The translations under genes were made by a program, and so were the position numbers. Positions 18,432-27,101 of a stretch of 54,755 nucleotides of DNA are shown piece after piece. The DNA lies in assembly GCA_018822105.1 (NCBI GenBank), contig JAHJLB010000061.1, positions 1 through 54,755 on the forward strand, in the 5' to 3' direction. The notes beneath the pieces are model-generated. The model had not been told where the DNA came from and searched no databases. It was given only the letters and a program-made list of their open reading frames with translations. Origin of the DNA: Pseudomonadota bacterium (GTDB taxonomy: Bacteria; Desulfobacterota; Desulfovibrionia; Desulfovibrionales; Desulfovibrionaceae). Position 1 is the stretch's first letter, and each line of letters begins with the position of its first letter.

Positions 18432-21400
18432 ACACCAGGCTTTTCATCACCCGCCCGGTAATGACCACGCTGGTCATGCTGGGCCTGCTCTTCTTCGGCA
18501 TCGCCAGCTACACGAACCTGCCCGTGAGCTACCTTCCGGCGGTGGACTTTCCCGTCATCCAGGTGACGGCCACCCTGCCCGGCGCCAGCCCCAAGACCAT
18601 GTCCTCCTCCGTGGCCTCGCCCATGGAGCGCCAGTTCTCGGCCATCGCCGGGCTCCAGGCCATGAGTTCCACCTCAAGCCAGGGCCTGACGCAGGTCACC
18701 CTCATGTTCGACCTGGGCAAGGACATCGACAAGGCGGCCATGGACGTGCAGGCGGCCATCACCAAGGCGCGCGGCAGCCTGCCCAACACCATGACCGACG
18801 AGCCGACCTACGACAAGGTCAACCCGGCGGACTCGCCCATCCTCTACCTGGCCATCAAGTCCAAGACCCTGCCCTTGTCCACGGTCAACGACTATGCCAC
18901 CACCTTCGTCACCCAGACCCTGTCCATGGTGCCGGGCGTGGCCCAGGTGCTCATCTACGGCGAACAGAAGTACGCCGTGCGCATCCAGGTGGACCCGAAC
19001 AAGCTGGCCGCCCTGGGCATCGGGCTCGACCAGGTGGCCGGGGCCGTCTCGGCGGAGAACGTCAACCTGCCCATGGGCAGCCTCGACGGGCCGCACAAGA
19101 GCATCACCATCGACGCCGACGGCCAGCTCAAGCGCGCCGAGCGCTATGGCCCAGTCATCGTGGACTACAAGAACGGCATGCCCGTGCGCCTGCAGGACTT
19201 GGGACAGGTCAAGTCCAGCACCCTGTCCGTGAAGACGGGCTCCTGGCTCAACGACGAACGCACCCTGGTCCTGGCCATCAAGCGCCAGCCCGGAAGCAAC
19301 ACCATCGACGTGGTGGACCGCATCAACCACCTCCTGCCCACCATCCGCAAGCAGCTTCCGGCCAGCATCGAACTGGTGGAGCTTTTCGACCGGAGCAAGC
19401 CCATCCGCGAGAGCGTCCAGGACGTGAAGTTCTCCCTGGTGCTGGCCGTGGCCCTGGTGGTGCTGGTGGTCTTCCTGTTCTTGCGCAACATCGCGGGCAC
19501 GGTCATCGCCGCCGTGGCCATCCCCTTCTCCATCATCGCCACCTTCTCGGTCATGCACTTCATGGGCTTCACCCTGGACAACTTCTCGCTCATGGCCCTG
19601 ACCCTGGCCGTGGGCTTCGTCGTGGACGACGCCATCGTCATGCTGGAGAACATCGTCCGGCACATGGAGATGGGCAAGACGCCCATGGAGGCCTCCCTCG
19701 ACGGCGCCAAGGAGATCGGCTTCACCATCCTCACCATGACCCTGTCCCTGGCCGTGGTCTTCATCCCCATCCTGTTCATGCCCGGCATCATCGGCCGCAT
19801 CCTCAACGAGTTCGCCGTGGTCATCACCGCGGCCATCCTCGTCTCCGGCGTGGTGTCCTTGAGCCTCACGCCCATGCTCTGCTCCCGCTGGCTGAAAAGC
19901 GGCTCGCACCTGGAGCATTCCGATCCGCTCTTCGACCGCGTCCTGGCCTTCTACCGCCGCACCCTGCACTACGCCCTGGCCCACCGGCGCCTGACCATGA
20001 TCGGCTCGGGCCTGCTCTTCCTCCTGACCATCGTGCTTTTCGTCATCGTGCCCAAGGGCTTTCTGCCTTCGGACGACATGGGGCTGCTCTTCGGCATCGT
20101 GGAAGGACCCCAGGGCAATTCCTTCGACGACCAGGCCAGGTCGCAGAACGCCCTGACGCCGCTTCTGCTTTCGGAAAAGGACGTCCGCGCGGCCATCCAG
20201 GTGGTTGGCACGGGCACCACCAACCAGGGCTACACGGTCGTCTTCCTGAACGAGAAGCGCAAGTCCACCACCGATGAGGTGCTGGCCCGCATCCAGCCCA
20301 AGCTGCAGTCCCAGCCCGGGCTGCTCGCCTTCGTGCAGAACCCGCCCATGATCCGCATGAGCGGCAAGCCCAGCAAGGGCAACTACCAGTTCACCCTGCT
20401 CTGCCCGGACACCGACATCCTCTACCGGGCCACAGGCGAGCTTGTGGCGGCCTTGTCCAAGCTGCCGGGGCTCCAGCGCGTGACCACGGACCTGCAGGTG
20501 AACGCGCCCCAGGTGGACCTGAAGATCAACCGCGACCTGGCCGCCAGCCTGGGCGTCACGGCCGAGGCCATCGAGACGGCCATGTTCTCGGCCTACGGCT
20601 CCCGGCAGATCTCCACCATCTACGCCGAGAACGACTCCTACAAGGTTCTGCTGGAGCTCATGCCGCAGTACCGCAGCGACCCGCTGGCCCTGTCCATGCT
20701 CCACGTGCGCTCCAAGTCGGGCAAGCTCGTGCGGCTGGACGCCCTGGTGGACATGACCGAGGGCACAGGCCCCATGACCGTGAATCACTCGGGCCAGCTG
20801 CCTTCGGTGACCATCTCCTTCGACCTCGCGCCGGGGGTGTCCCTGAACCAGGCCATGGCCGAGGTGCAGAAGACCGCGCACCAGAGGCTCCCGGACACGG
20901 TGAACGCCGACTTCGAGGGCACGGCCAGCTCCTTCAAGGGCTCCATGGGCACGGCGGGCTTTCTGCTCCTCATCGCCATCGTGGTCATCTACATCATCCT
21001 GGGCTGCCTGTACGAGAGCTTCATCCACCCGCTGACCATCCTTTCGGGCCTGCCCTCCGCGGCCATGGGCGGCCTGCTCTCGCTGCTCATCTTCCGCCAG
21101 GAGCTGCACCTCTACGGCTTCGTGGGCATCATCATGCTCATCGGCATCGTCAAGAAGAACGCCATCATGGTGGTGGACTTCGCCATCGAGGCCGAAAAAA
21201 GCGGCATGACCCCGGCCGAGGCCGCCTTCGAGGGCTGCATGGTGCGCTTCCGGCCCATCATGATGACCACGCTGGCCGCCATCATGGGGGCAATGCCCAT
21301 CGCCCTCGGCATCGGCGCCGGCGCCGAGGCCCGCCGCCCCCTGGGCCTGGTGGTGGTGGGCGGGCTGATCCTCTCGCAGGTGGTCACCCTCTACCTGACG

Positions 21401-21859
21401 CCGGTCTATTACACCTACATGGACGACTTCCAGGACTTCCTGCGCCACCGGGGCCTGGTCGGCCTGTACCGGCACCTGCGGGAGAGCCCGCGGCTGCACC
21501 GCCTGGTCGAGCTCTTCTGCATCGCCGTGGGGCGGCTTGATGCGCTCTTGTCGCGCCTGCCCCTGTACCGCAGGCTGGCCGACCGCCTGCCCGCCCTGCG
21601 CGAAAGCATCCTCCTGCGCGCGGCGCGCACGCGCCACGCCATGGCCGAACGCCTGCGCAGGCTGCGGCCCTCCAGTATCGCCGACCAGAGCAACATGGCC
21701 CAGGGCCTGCGCGACCTCATCATGAAGGACCGCAAGGACGTCCAACCCGGTCAGGACGACAAGCCCGGGCGCAATGGCCAGGCCGGGGGGCAGGACACGC
21801 CGGGCGACATGGATGCACCGGACAAGGATGCTCCGGACAAGGATGCCCCGGACAAATAG
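18428..21859 (+). CDS. RND efflux pump, HAE1/MdtB-like, with a C-terminal extension
   Basis: A 1143-residue proton-driven exporter. It starts with MNTRLFITRPVMTTLVML and keeps the twelve-helix layout: TM1, first periplasmic loop, TM2-6 with the GFVVDDAIVMLENI segment (the paired Asp residues of the proton relay on TM4), TM7, second periplasmic loop, and TM8-12. The usual family length is about 1030-1050. Here a soluble Arg/Leu-rich and then acidic tail of about 110 residues follows TM12 and ends in three DAPDK-like repeats. The substrate cannot be predicted beyond hydrophobic compounds or drugs. Confidence 0.92.
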   Translation: MNTRLFITRPVMTTLVMLGLLFFGIASYTNLPVSYLPAVDFPVIQVTATLPGASPKTMSSSVASPMERQFSAIAGLQAMSSTSSQGLTQVTLMFDLGKDIDKAAMDVQAAITKARGSLPNTMTDEPTYDKVNPADSPILYLAIKSKTLPLSTVNDYATTFVTQTLSMVPGVAQVLIYGEQKYAVRIQVDPNKLAALGIGLDQVAGAVSAENVNLPMGSLDGPHKSITIDADGQLKRAERYGPVIVDYKNGMPVRLQDLGQVKSSTLSVKTGSWLNDERTLVLAIKRQPGSNTIDVVDRINHLLPTIRKQLPASIELVELFDRSKPIRESVQDVKFSLVLAVALVVLVVFLFLRNIAGTVIAAVAIPFSIIATFSVMHFMGFTLDNFSLMALTLAVGFVVDDAIVMLENIVRHMEMGKTPMEASLDGAKEIGFTILTMTLSLAVVFIPILFMPGIIGRILNEFAVVITAAILVSGVVSLSLTPMLCSRWLKSGSHLEHSDPLFDRVLAFYRRTLHYALAHRRLTMIGSGLLFLLTIVLFVIVPKGFLPSDDMGLLFGIVEGPQGNSFDDQARSQNALTPLLLSEKDVRAAIQVVGTGTTNQGYTVVFLNEKRKSTTDEVLARIQPKLQSQPGLLAFVQNPPMIRMSGKPSKGNYQFTLLCPDTDILYRATGELVAALSKLPGLQRVTTDLQVNAPQVDLKINRDLAASLGVTAEAIETAMFSAYGSRQISTIYAENDSYKVLLELMPQYRSDPLALSMLHVRSKSGKLVRLDALVDMTEGTGPMTVNHSGQLPSVTISFDLAPGVSLNQAMAEVQKTAHQRLPDTVNADFEGTASSFKGSMGTAGFLLLIAIVVIYIILGCLYESFIHPLTILSGLPSAAMGGLLSLLIFRQELHLYGFVGIIMLIGIVKKNAIMVVDFAIEAEKSGMTPAEAAFEGCMVRFRPIMMTTLAAIMGAMPIALGIGAGAEARRPLGLVVVGGLILSQVVTLYLTPVYYTYMDDFQDFLRHRGLVGLYRHLRESPRLHRLVELFCIAVGRLDALLSRLPLYRRLADRLPALRESILLRAARTRHAMAERLRRLRPSSIADQSNMAQGLRDLIMKDRKDVQPGQDDKPGRNGQAGGQDTPGDMDAPDKDAPDKDAPDK
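21811..21855 (+). repeat. 15-bp tandem repeat, three copies, in the 3' end of the RND gene
   Basis: The unit GGATGCNCCGGACAA occurs at 21811-21825, 21826-21840 and 21841-21855, differing only at one third-codon position (A, T, C). It encodes Asp-Ala-Pro-Asp-Lys three times immediately before the stop codon. Confidence 0.95.
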
Positions 21860-21917
21860 CCTGTCGGCAGTTGCCTGACCAGGCTGAGACCGCCCACGCC
21901 AACCGCACAGCACGCCC

Positions 21918-21954
21918 AGAGCCCCTTGCACAGGACCGGCAAGGGGCTCTTGTT
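21918..21954 (+). terminator. Terminator of the RND efflux operon
   Basis: A perfect 12-bp stem, AGAGCCCCTTGC (21918-21929) with GCAAGGGGCTCT (21939-21950), is followed by a short T-rich stretch (TTGTT). Confidence 0.8.
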
Positions 21955-22278
21955 ATGCGCGGCAAACCGGCTTGCAGGCCTGGCCCGCGAGTCTCTCCGT
22001 GTAACCCAGCTCGTGCTTGATCCATACATTTCGAAAACAGGCCAGTGCCAACTCGGCGGCCAGGCTTCCGGCTCCCTCAAGTTCTTCTGGCGCGCGCGGG
22101 CAGAGCCGCGCCTGGAAGGCCAGCAGTCCTGAGGCCTCGAACAGGAAGGGAGCGGGGGCGCGGTTTCGGGCTGGGCTTTCACCCACGACAAAGGCGAGGC
22201 CTGGTTCCGGCAGGCCGACAACCCCGCGAGCGGACGGACGGGCAAGCGGACGGACAAGGACCGGCGGGCTCCGCGCCC

Positions 22279-22311
22279 AAAAAAAGGAGCCCGGCCTTGC
22301 GGCCGGGCTCC
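22279..22311 (-). terminator. Terminator of the qrc operon
   Basis: An 11-bp stem, GGAGCCCGGCC (22286-22296) with GGCCGGGCTCC (22301-22311), has a four-base loop and seven T residues after it on the minus strand (22279-22285). It lies just after the qrcD stop codon. Confidence 0.92.
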
Positions 22312-22333
22312 GGGTATCAGCTGTGCGGAGAGC

Positions 22334-23563
22334 CTACTTGTTCAGGCCGCGTTCCTGGGGGAACACGGGCAGGTACCTGTAGGACAGGCTCATGACCAGG
22401 ATGCCGTAGGCCACGATCATGCCGCTGGTGGCCCACTCGGCCCAGTTCGGGGCGTAGAACTGCCAGTTGTCAAAGGGCAGGATGGGCATGGCAATGCTCT
22501 GGACCGTGAACAGGTAGCGGTTCAGGGACACGCCGATGCAGTCCAGGATGCCCGCGGTATAGAGCATGGTCGGGTTGTTGCGGATGCTCGGAGTGATGAG
22601 CATGATGGCCGGGACCAGACCGCAGAGGATGATCTCCGAGAACATGAGCCACTTGCCGTAGATCATGCCGTGGAACATCTGGTCAAAGGTCATGCCCACG
22701 CTGGGCAGGTAGTTGTTGGCCCAGGCCCAGGTGTCCAGAATCTTGAAGAAGATGTAGACGGTCAGCATGGTGCCGGCGATCTTGCCCATGAGGGCCTTGG
22801 TCTTGAAGTCCACGAGCTTGCGGCCGGTCATCTTCTCCATCAGGGTGCAGCAGAGCACCGTGAAGATGGGGCCGCAGCCCACGGCGGAGAGGACGAACAG
22901 GAAGAACGTCCAGGGCCAGATGAAGAAGCCTTCGCGGAAGGCGTAGGGCCGGCCGATGAGCACGCCGTACATGCCGCCCAGGGAGCCCTGGTGGAAGGTG
23001 GACAGGAAGGCGCCGATGCCCGCGAACAAAGCCATGTTCACGTGCATGTTGTGCGCCAGGTGGTGCAGGAAGGGGATCTTGTTCAGCTGCTTCTGCTCAA
23101 GGATGAGGGGCACAAACTCGATGACCAGCACCAGGCAGTAGCAGGTGATGCAGAAGATGACTTCCGTGAGCATGGAGTGGACGTTGGGGTGCCAGTAGCC
23201 GAACCAGGCGCGGATCGGCTGGCCGATGTCCATGGTCAGGACCAGCATGGCGCCCGAGTAGCAGATGAACCCGACGATGACCGTCAGGTTGATAATGTTT
23301 TTGAGCTGGTCGATCTTCAGGATGTACTTCAGGAAGCCCGTGAAGAATGCGCCCGCGCCCAGGGCGATGACCGCCAGGTCGAAGGTGATCCACAGGCCGA
23401 ATCCGAAGTAGTTGTCCAGTCCGGTGACCACGATGCCCTTGGCGAAGATGAGCAGCATGGCATACAGGCCGAAAAGGAAGAAGGCCGAGATGAAACCCAT
23501 CCACAATACGAATTTGCCGAAGGAGCAGCGCTCCACACCATCGGGAAAGAGTGCTCTATCCAT
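22334..23563 (-). CDS. qrcD: Quinone reductase complex membrane subunit QrcD (NrfD/PsrC family)
   Basis: A 409-residue integral membrane protein with about ten hydrophobic helices, the NrfD-like quinone-interacting subunit. It starts MDRALFPDGVERCSFGKFV, and the two-fold four-helix bundle pattern is visible. In sulfate reducers Qrc takes electrons from the periplasmic type I cytochrome c3 (fed by hydrogenases and formate dehydrogenases) and reduces menaquinone. QrcD carries the quinone site and probably the charge transfer. It is the last gene of qrcABCD, 9 bp after qrcC, and is followed by a terminator. Confidence 0.92.
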   Translation of the reverse strand: MDRALFPDGVERCSFGKFVLWMGFISAFFLFGLYAMLLIFAKGIVVTGLDNYFGFGLWITFDLAVIALGAGAFFTGFLKYILKIDQLKNIINLTVIVGFICYSGAMLVLTMDIGQPIRAWFGYWHPNVHSMLTEVIFCITCYCLVLVIEFVPLILEQKQLNKIPFLHHLAHNMHVNMALFAGIGAFLSTFHQGSLGGMYGVLIGRPYAFREGFFIWPWTFFLFVLSAVGCGPIFTVLCCTLMEKMTGRKLVDFKTKALMGKIAGTMLTVYIFFKILDTWAWANNYLPSVGMTFDQMFHGMIYGKWLMFSEIILCGLVPAIMLITPSIRNNPTMLYTAGILDCIGVSLNRYLFTVQSIAMPILPFDNWQFYAPNWAEWATSGMIVAYGILVMSLSYRYLPVFPQERGLNK

Positions 23564-23572
23564 TTGCGCCCC

Positions 23573-24352
23573 CTAGGAATGCTTCTTAGCGGCACCGGGC
23601 TTGCCGGTGGCGGCGTAGTTATCGCCCAGTTTGCGCACCCACTCGCGTTTGCTCACGTAGTACACCTGAGGATTCAGGCCGAGCTTCTCGAGGAGGCGGT
23701 AGGCGTCCTTGCCCTGTGCCAGTTCGAACACTTTGTGTTCCTTGTTCTTCACATCGCCGAAGCTGATGGCGCCCGTGGGGCAGATCTCAGCGCAGGCGGG
23801 CATGTAGGCGCCGTCGGCCAGGGCCTCGGGGTTGCCGCCGTCCTGGCGGGCCTTGTCCTTGGCCTTCATGAGCCTGGTGTGGCAGAAGTTGCACTTCTCG
23901 ACCACGCCGCGCGGACGCGCGGAGGTGTTCGGGGAAAGCGCCTTCTCCATGCCCTTCGGGAAGATGGGGTCCTCCCAGTTGAAGTAGCGGGCATGGTACG
24001 GGCAGGCCGCCATGCAGTACCGGCAGCCGATGCAGCGCGGATAGATCTGGCTGACGATGCCGCCTTCCTCGTTCTTGTCCGTGGCGATGACCGGGCAGAC
24101 CGGCACGCAGGCGGGGTTGCCGCACTGCATGCAGGGGCGGGGCAGGTAGGCCACCTCCGCCTCGGCACCGGACTTCTTGTTGGACAGCTCGTACACCAGC
24201 ATCCAGCTCAAGGTGCGCAGCTTGTTGGACGCATCAACCATGGGCGCGATGTTGTTCTCCACCTGGCAGGCCGTCATGCACGCGCCGCAGCCCGTGCACT
24301 TGTCCAGGTCGATGACCATGCCCCACTTAATATTGAATTCTTTGGCTTTCAT
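23573..24352 (-). CDS. qrcC: Quinone reductase complex iron-sulfur subunit QrcC
   Basis: A 259-residue periplasm-facing ferredoxin-like subunit with four Cys-rich groups: CTGCGACMTAC, CMQCGNPACVPVC, CIGCRYCMAAC and CNFCH with a later CAEIC. This is the pattern of DmsB/PsrB-type electron-wire subunits with four clusters. It should connect the cytochrome subunit QrcA and the QrcB domain to QrcD. It has no signal peptide of its own and would be exported with QrcB. It lies 10 bp after qrcB. Confidence 0.92.
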   Translation of the reverse strand: MKAKEFNIKWGMVIDLDKCTGCGACMTACQVENNIAPMVDASNKLRTLSWMLVYELSNKKSGAEAEVAYLPRPCMQCGNPACVPVCPVIATDKNEEGGIVSQIYPRCIGCRYCMAACPYHARYFNWEDPIFPKGMEKALSPNTSARPRGVVEKCNFCHTRLMKAKDKARQDGGNPEALADGAYMPACAEICPTGAISFGDVKNKEHKVFELAQGKDAYRLLEKLGLNPQVYYVSKREWVRKLGDNYAATGKPGAAKKHS

Positions 24353-24362
24353 CTTTGTCCCC

Positions 24363-26420
24363 CTAGACCTTGGCGACGGTGACGGTGGAGCCAGCCCACA
24401 CCTTCAGGCCCGTGCCTGCCTCGTCGCTCACCGTGAGGATCTTGTAGACGTTATCGCCCTTGCCCTTGGTGAACTCGTCCCAAGCGCTGCGGCCAAAGCC
24501 CAGGAGCACGGCCACCGTGCCGGGGGCCACTCCCTCGTTCAGGTGCACGCGGGCCTTCATCTCGCCGCTGCCAGCGCTGAGCTTGACCTTTGCGCCTTCG
24601 GCAACGCCGACCTTCTTGGCCGTGGCGGCGTTCATCTGGACAAAGAGGTCCTTGCCGGAGAGCTCGGTGTCGCGGACGGTCAGCAGGTTGGCGGGCGGGG
24701 TGGCCAGGGTGGCGCTGCCGTAGGCCAGCTTGCACACAGGGGCCAGGGCCAGGGTCTTGTCGTCGGCCTTGGCCGGCGCAGCCTTGGCCAGGGCGCTGGC
24801 GCCCAGGTTCAGGGAGGCGCCCTTGGCCTCGCCGTTCCAGATGCCGCCAGCGGTAAGCGCGTCGAAGTCCGCGCCCAGGGCCGCAGCCTTGGCCTTGATG
24901 ACGTCGGCGTAAGTCTCGAAGCCCAGGGACAGGCCCAGCTTTCCGGCCGCGCCAAGGAGCACGTCCACAGGGTCCTTGCAGTCGGCCACGGGCTTCTTCA
25001 CCACCGGCTTGCCGGCCAGGTAGGTGGGCTTGGCAACGCCGTAAGGGTTCATGGCGTCGTCAAAGCGCTCGTACGGGTGCGGGGCGGGCAGGATGAGGTC
25101 GCAGAGGGCTGCGGTCTCGTCCATGTAGGTGCTGAAGGAGACCTTGAAGGCGATGTTGCCCAGGGCCTTGGCCATGTCGCCCGCCTGGGGCAGGGCGTAG
25201 GCCGGGTTGGCCTCGTACACGAGCAGCGCGCCCACGGCGGCCTTGCCCGTGGCCACATTGGCCAGGAAGCTCGCGGCGTCCTTTTCGGAAACCGAGGAGC
25301 TGGCGATGGCCTTGGGGGCTGCGGGCAGAAGCGTCATGCCACTGCCCACGCGGCCCAGCAGCACGTTCAAGGAGGCTCCGGCCACGAAGTCCAGGGCGCC
25401 TGCGCCCTGGCCGAAGGAGGCGCCGGCGATGACCAGCGGGGCCTTGGCGGCCTTGATCATGGCGGCCAGCTCCTTCATGGTCTCCGGCTTGAGCCCGGTG
25501 GCCTTCTCCACTTCCTCGGCCGTGTACTTGGCGGCCAGGGCCTTGTACTCGGCGAAGTCCGGGGCGGAGGAGACCGCGCCGGCACTGATGAGCTGGTTGG
25601 CCAGGCCCAGGGCGAAGGCCGCGGTGGCCGTCGGGGGCACGGGCAGGAACTTGTCGCTCACGGCGGCGGAGCTGTTCAGCACCGGTCCGGCGTAGACGAA
25701 CTTGGCCGTGGCCACCCCGCCGGTAGGGCGGGTGGCGGCAAAGGCCTTCTGGTTGGCCACGGTGGCGCCCCAGGAATCGAGCGCGTCCGCGCCGATCATG
25801 AGCACCAGGTCGGCGCCGGCGATGTCGAAGCCGGGCTGGCCGGAGCCGCCCATGAGCTTCACGCCCTTCTCGGCCACGAACTTCTCACCGGGCATCATGT
25901 AAGTGCCGGAGTTGCCCAGGCCGGCCAAAAGGGCGGAGATGACCTCGTTGGCCGTGCCGGTCTCGTCGCCGCTGATGGCGGCGATCTTGCCGTCCTGGCC
26001 CTTGAGGGCGGTCAGCTTCTCCACCAGGAGCGCCTCGGCGTCCTCCCACTTGATGGCCTCGAACTTGCCCTCGCCGACCTTTTTCATGGGCGACTGGACA
26101 CGCGCCGGGCTGTACATGAGCTGGGCGCCGGCAGCGCACACGGGGCACACGCCGCCCTTGCTCATGGGGTTGGCCGCGTTGCCCGCGACGGCAAAGGGAA
26201 GCCCACCCACGGTCTTGACCTTGACGGCGCAACCGGAGGGGCAAAGTTTACTCAGTGCGGCCTTGCTCTTCACCTCGCCCTTGTTCAGGCGGGGAATCCA
26301 CGGCCAGTTCTGGGACCAGATGGACACATCGTCCAGGCTCTGCCAGATGACAGGCGTGAACAGGGTGCCTGCAACGCCCCCCACGACGATTTTGACGAAT
26401 CCTCTGCGATCCAAACCCAT
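24363..26420 (-). CDS. qrcB: Quinone reductase complex QrcB, molybdopterin-oxidoreductase-like subunit
   Basis: A 685-residue protein of the DMSO-reductase superfamily. A Tat signal (DRRGFVKIVVGGVAG, residues about 4-18) precedes a Cys motif (CPSGCAV... and CPVCAAG) for one [4Fe-4S] cluster. Later come GQDGKIAAISGDETGTANEV and a C-terminal dinucleotide-binding-like domain. Published Qrc work reports no molybdenum in this subunit, so it is probably structural. The ATG of MGLDRRG was chosen because AGAGGGG is eight bases upstream; a GTG nine bases earlier is less well placed. The sequence is unusually Ala/Lys/Gly-rich. Confidence 0.9.
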   Translation of the reverse strand: MGLDRRGFVKIVVGGVAGTLFTPVIWQSLDDVSIWSQNWPWIPRLNKGEVKSKAALSKLCPSGCAVKVKTVGGLPFAVAGNAANPMSKGGVCPVCAAGAQLMYSPARVQSPMKKVGEGKFEAIKWEDAEALLVEKLTALKGQDGKIAAISGDETGTANEVISALLAGLGNSGTYMMPGEKFVAEKGVKLMGGSGQPGFDIAGADLVLMIGADALDSWGATVANQKAFAATRPTGGVATAKFVYAGPVLNSSAAVSDKFLPVPPTATAAFALGLANQLISAGAVSSAPDFAEYKALAAKYTAEEVEKATGLKPETMKELAAMIKAAKAPLVIAGASFGQGAGALDFVAGASLNVLLGRVGSGMTLLPAAPKAIASSSVSEKDAASFLANVATGKAAVGALLVYEANPAYALPQAGDMAKALGNIAFKVSFSTYMDETAALCDLILPAPHPYERFDDAMNPYGVAKPTYLAGKPVVKKPVADCKDPVDVLLGAAGKLGLSLGFETYADVIKAKAAALGADFDALTAGGIWNGEAKGASLNLGASALAKAAPAKADDKTLALAPVCKLAYGSATLATPPANLLTVRDTELSGKDLFVQMNAATAKKVGVAEGAKVKLSAGSGEMKARVHLNEGVAPGTVAVLLGFGRSAWDEFTKGKGDNVYKILTVSDEAGTGLKVWAGSTVTVAKV

Positions 26421-26436
26421 CTTAAGCACCCCTCTT

Positions 26437-26985
26437 TTACTTGTGGCAGACGTGACAGGCGTTGCTCACGCCGTTCTCTGCATGACAGCGCTCGCATTGC
26501 CACATCTTCATGGTCTGCTTGCTGTACCCGGACAGCCTGTTTTCATAGTAGACCGGCGGAGTGTCCGACTTCTCGAGCTCAAGGTGGCAGCTCTTGCACT
26601 CGAACGACTCGTGAGCCTTGTGGCTGAAGATGACGTTGTCCGGCTGGTACTGGTAGATGAGCCAGGGAACTTCCTTGCCCTTCTTGGCGTACTCCTCGAC
26701 GTACAGCTTCTCCGCCGGATCGCTGCCAACGACGTCAGAATGGCATTCCATGCATTTGTCGTTGTTCGGCAGCCCGGCATAGGACCCATCGTCGCGGAAG
26801 GCATGGCAGCCTGAACACTCCATGCCCTGCTCCTGATGGATCTTGTGGCTGAAACGGATGGGTTGAACCTTCTTGCTATAGAGCAAGTTCGGGAAGAGCA
26901 CCCAGCCCGCGATCACCGCGGCCACAAAGCCGATAACGAAGGGAAGAGCCCCTCCACACCCCTTGCATTGTTTCTTTTCCTCCAT
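26437..26985 (-). CDS. qrcA: Quinone reductase complex multihaem cytochrome c subunit QrcA
   Basis: A 182-residue membrane-anchored cytochrome. One N-terminal helix (about residues 13-33) anchors a periplasmic domain with five CXXCH haem motifs at residues 57-61, 78-82, 130-134, 164-168 and 177-181. A sixth CXXC (CKGCG, residues 7-10) lies before the helix and lacks the His. QrcA of D. vulgaris is, as I recall, described as hexahaem, so the count here deserves checking. It accepts electrons from cytochrome c3. It is the first gene of the operon. Confidence 0.92.
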   Translation of the reverse strand: MEEKKQCKGCGGALPFVIGFVAAVIAGWVLFPNLLYSKKVQPIRFSHKIHQEQGMECSGCHAFRDDGSYAGLPNNDKCMECHSDVVGSDPAEKLYVEEYAKKGKEVPWLIYQYQPDNVIFSHKAHESFECKSCHLELEKSDTPPVYYENRLSGYSKQTMKMWQCERCHAENGVSNACHVCHK

Positions 26986-27043
26986 AACCTCGCCCCACCA
27001 CTCCTGTAGTTTCTGGTCCTATTTCGCCAAGGAAAACTGCGTT

Positions 27044-27073
27044 CTCATAAGGGACAGCGCTTTTGTGTGTCAA
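27044..27073 (-). promoter_or_regulatory. Predicted sigma-70 promoter of qrcABCD
   Basis: On the minus strand a perfect TTGACA (27073-27068) and TATGAG (27049-27044) are 18 bp apart, about 60 bp before the qrcA start. No clear Rex-type palindrome was seen beside it. Confidence 0.5.
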
Positions 27074-27101
27074 GAGCTTACGAAAAAATTCACGAGTTCC
27101 C

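Larger units (their letters stand above)
21860..22333. other. Intergenic region between convergent RND and qrc operons
   Basis: About 470 bp holding one terminator for each side (21918-21954 and 22279-22311). The part between has short frames in several phases, none with a ribosome binding site and recognisable protein. Confidence 0.6.

Noticed and set aside
18674-21931. A 1085-codon open frame antisense to the RND pump
   Set aside because: Same GC-rich shadow effect; no ribosome binding site or recognisable domain.
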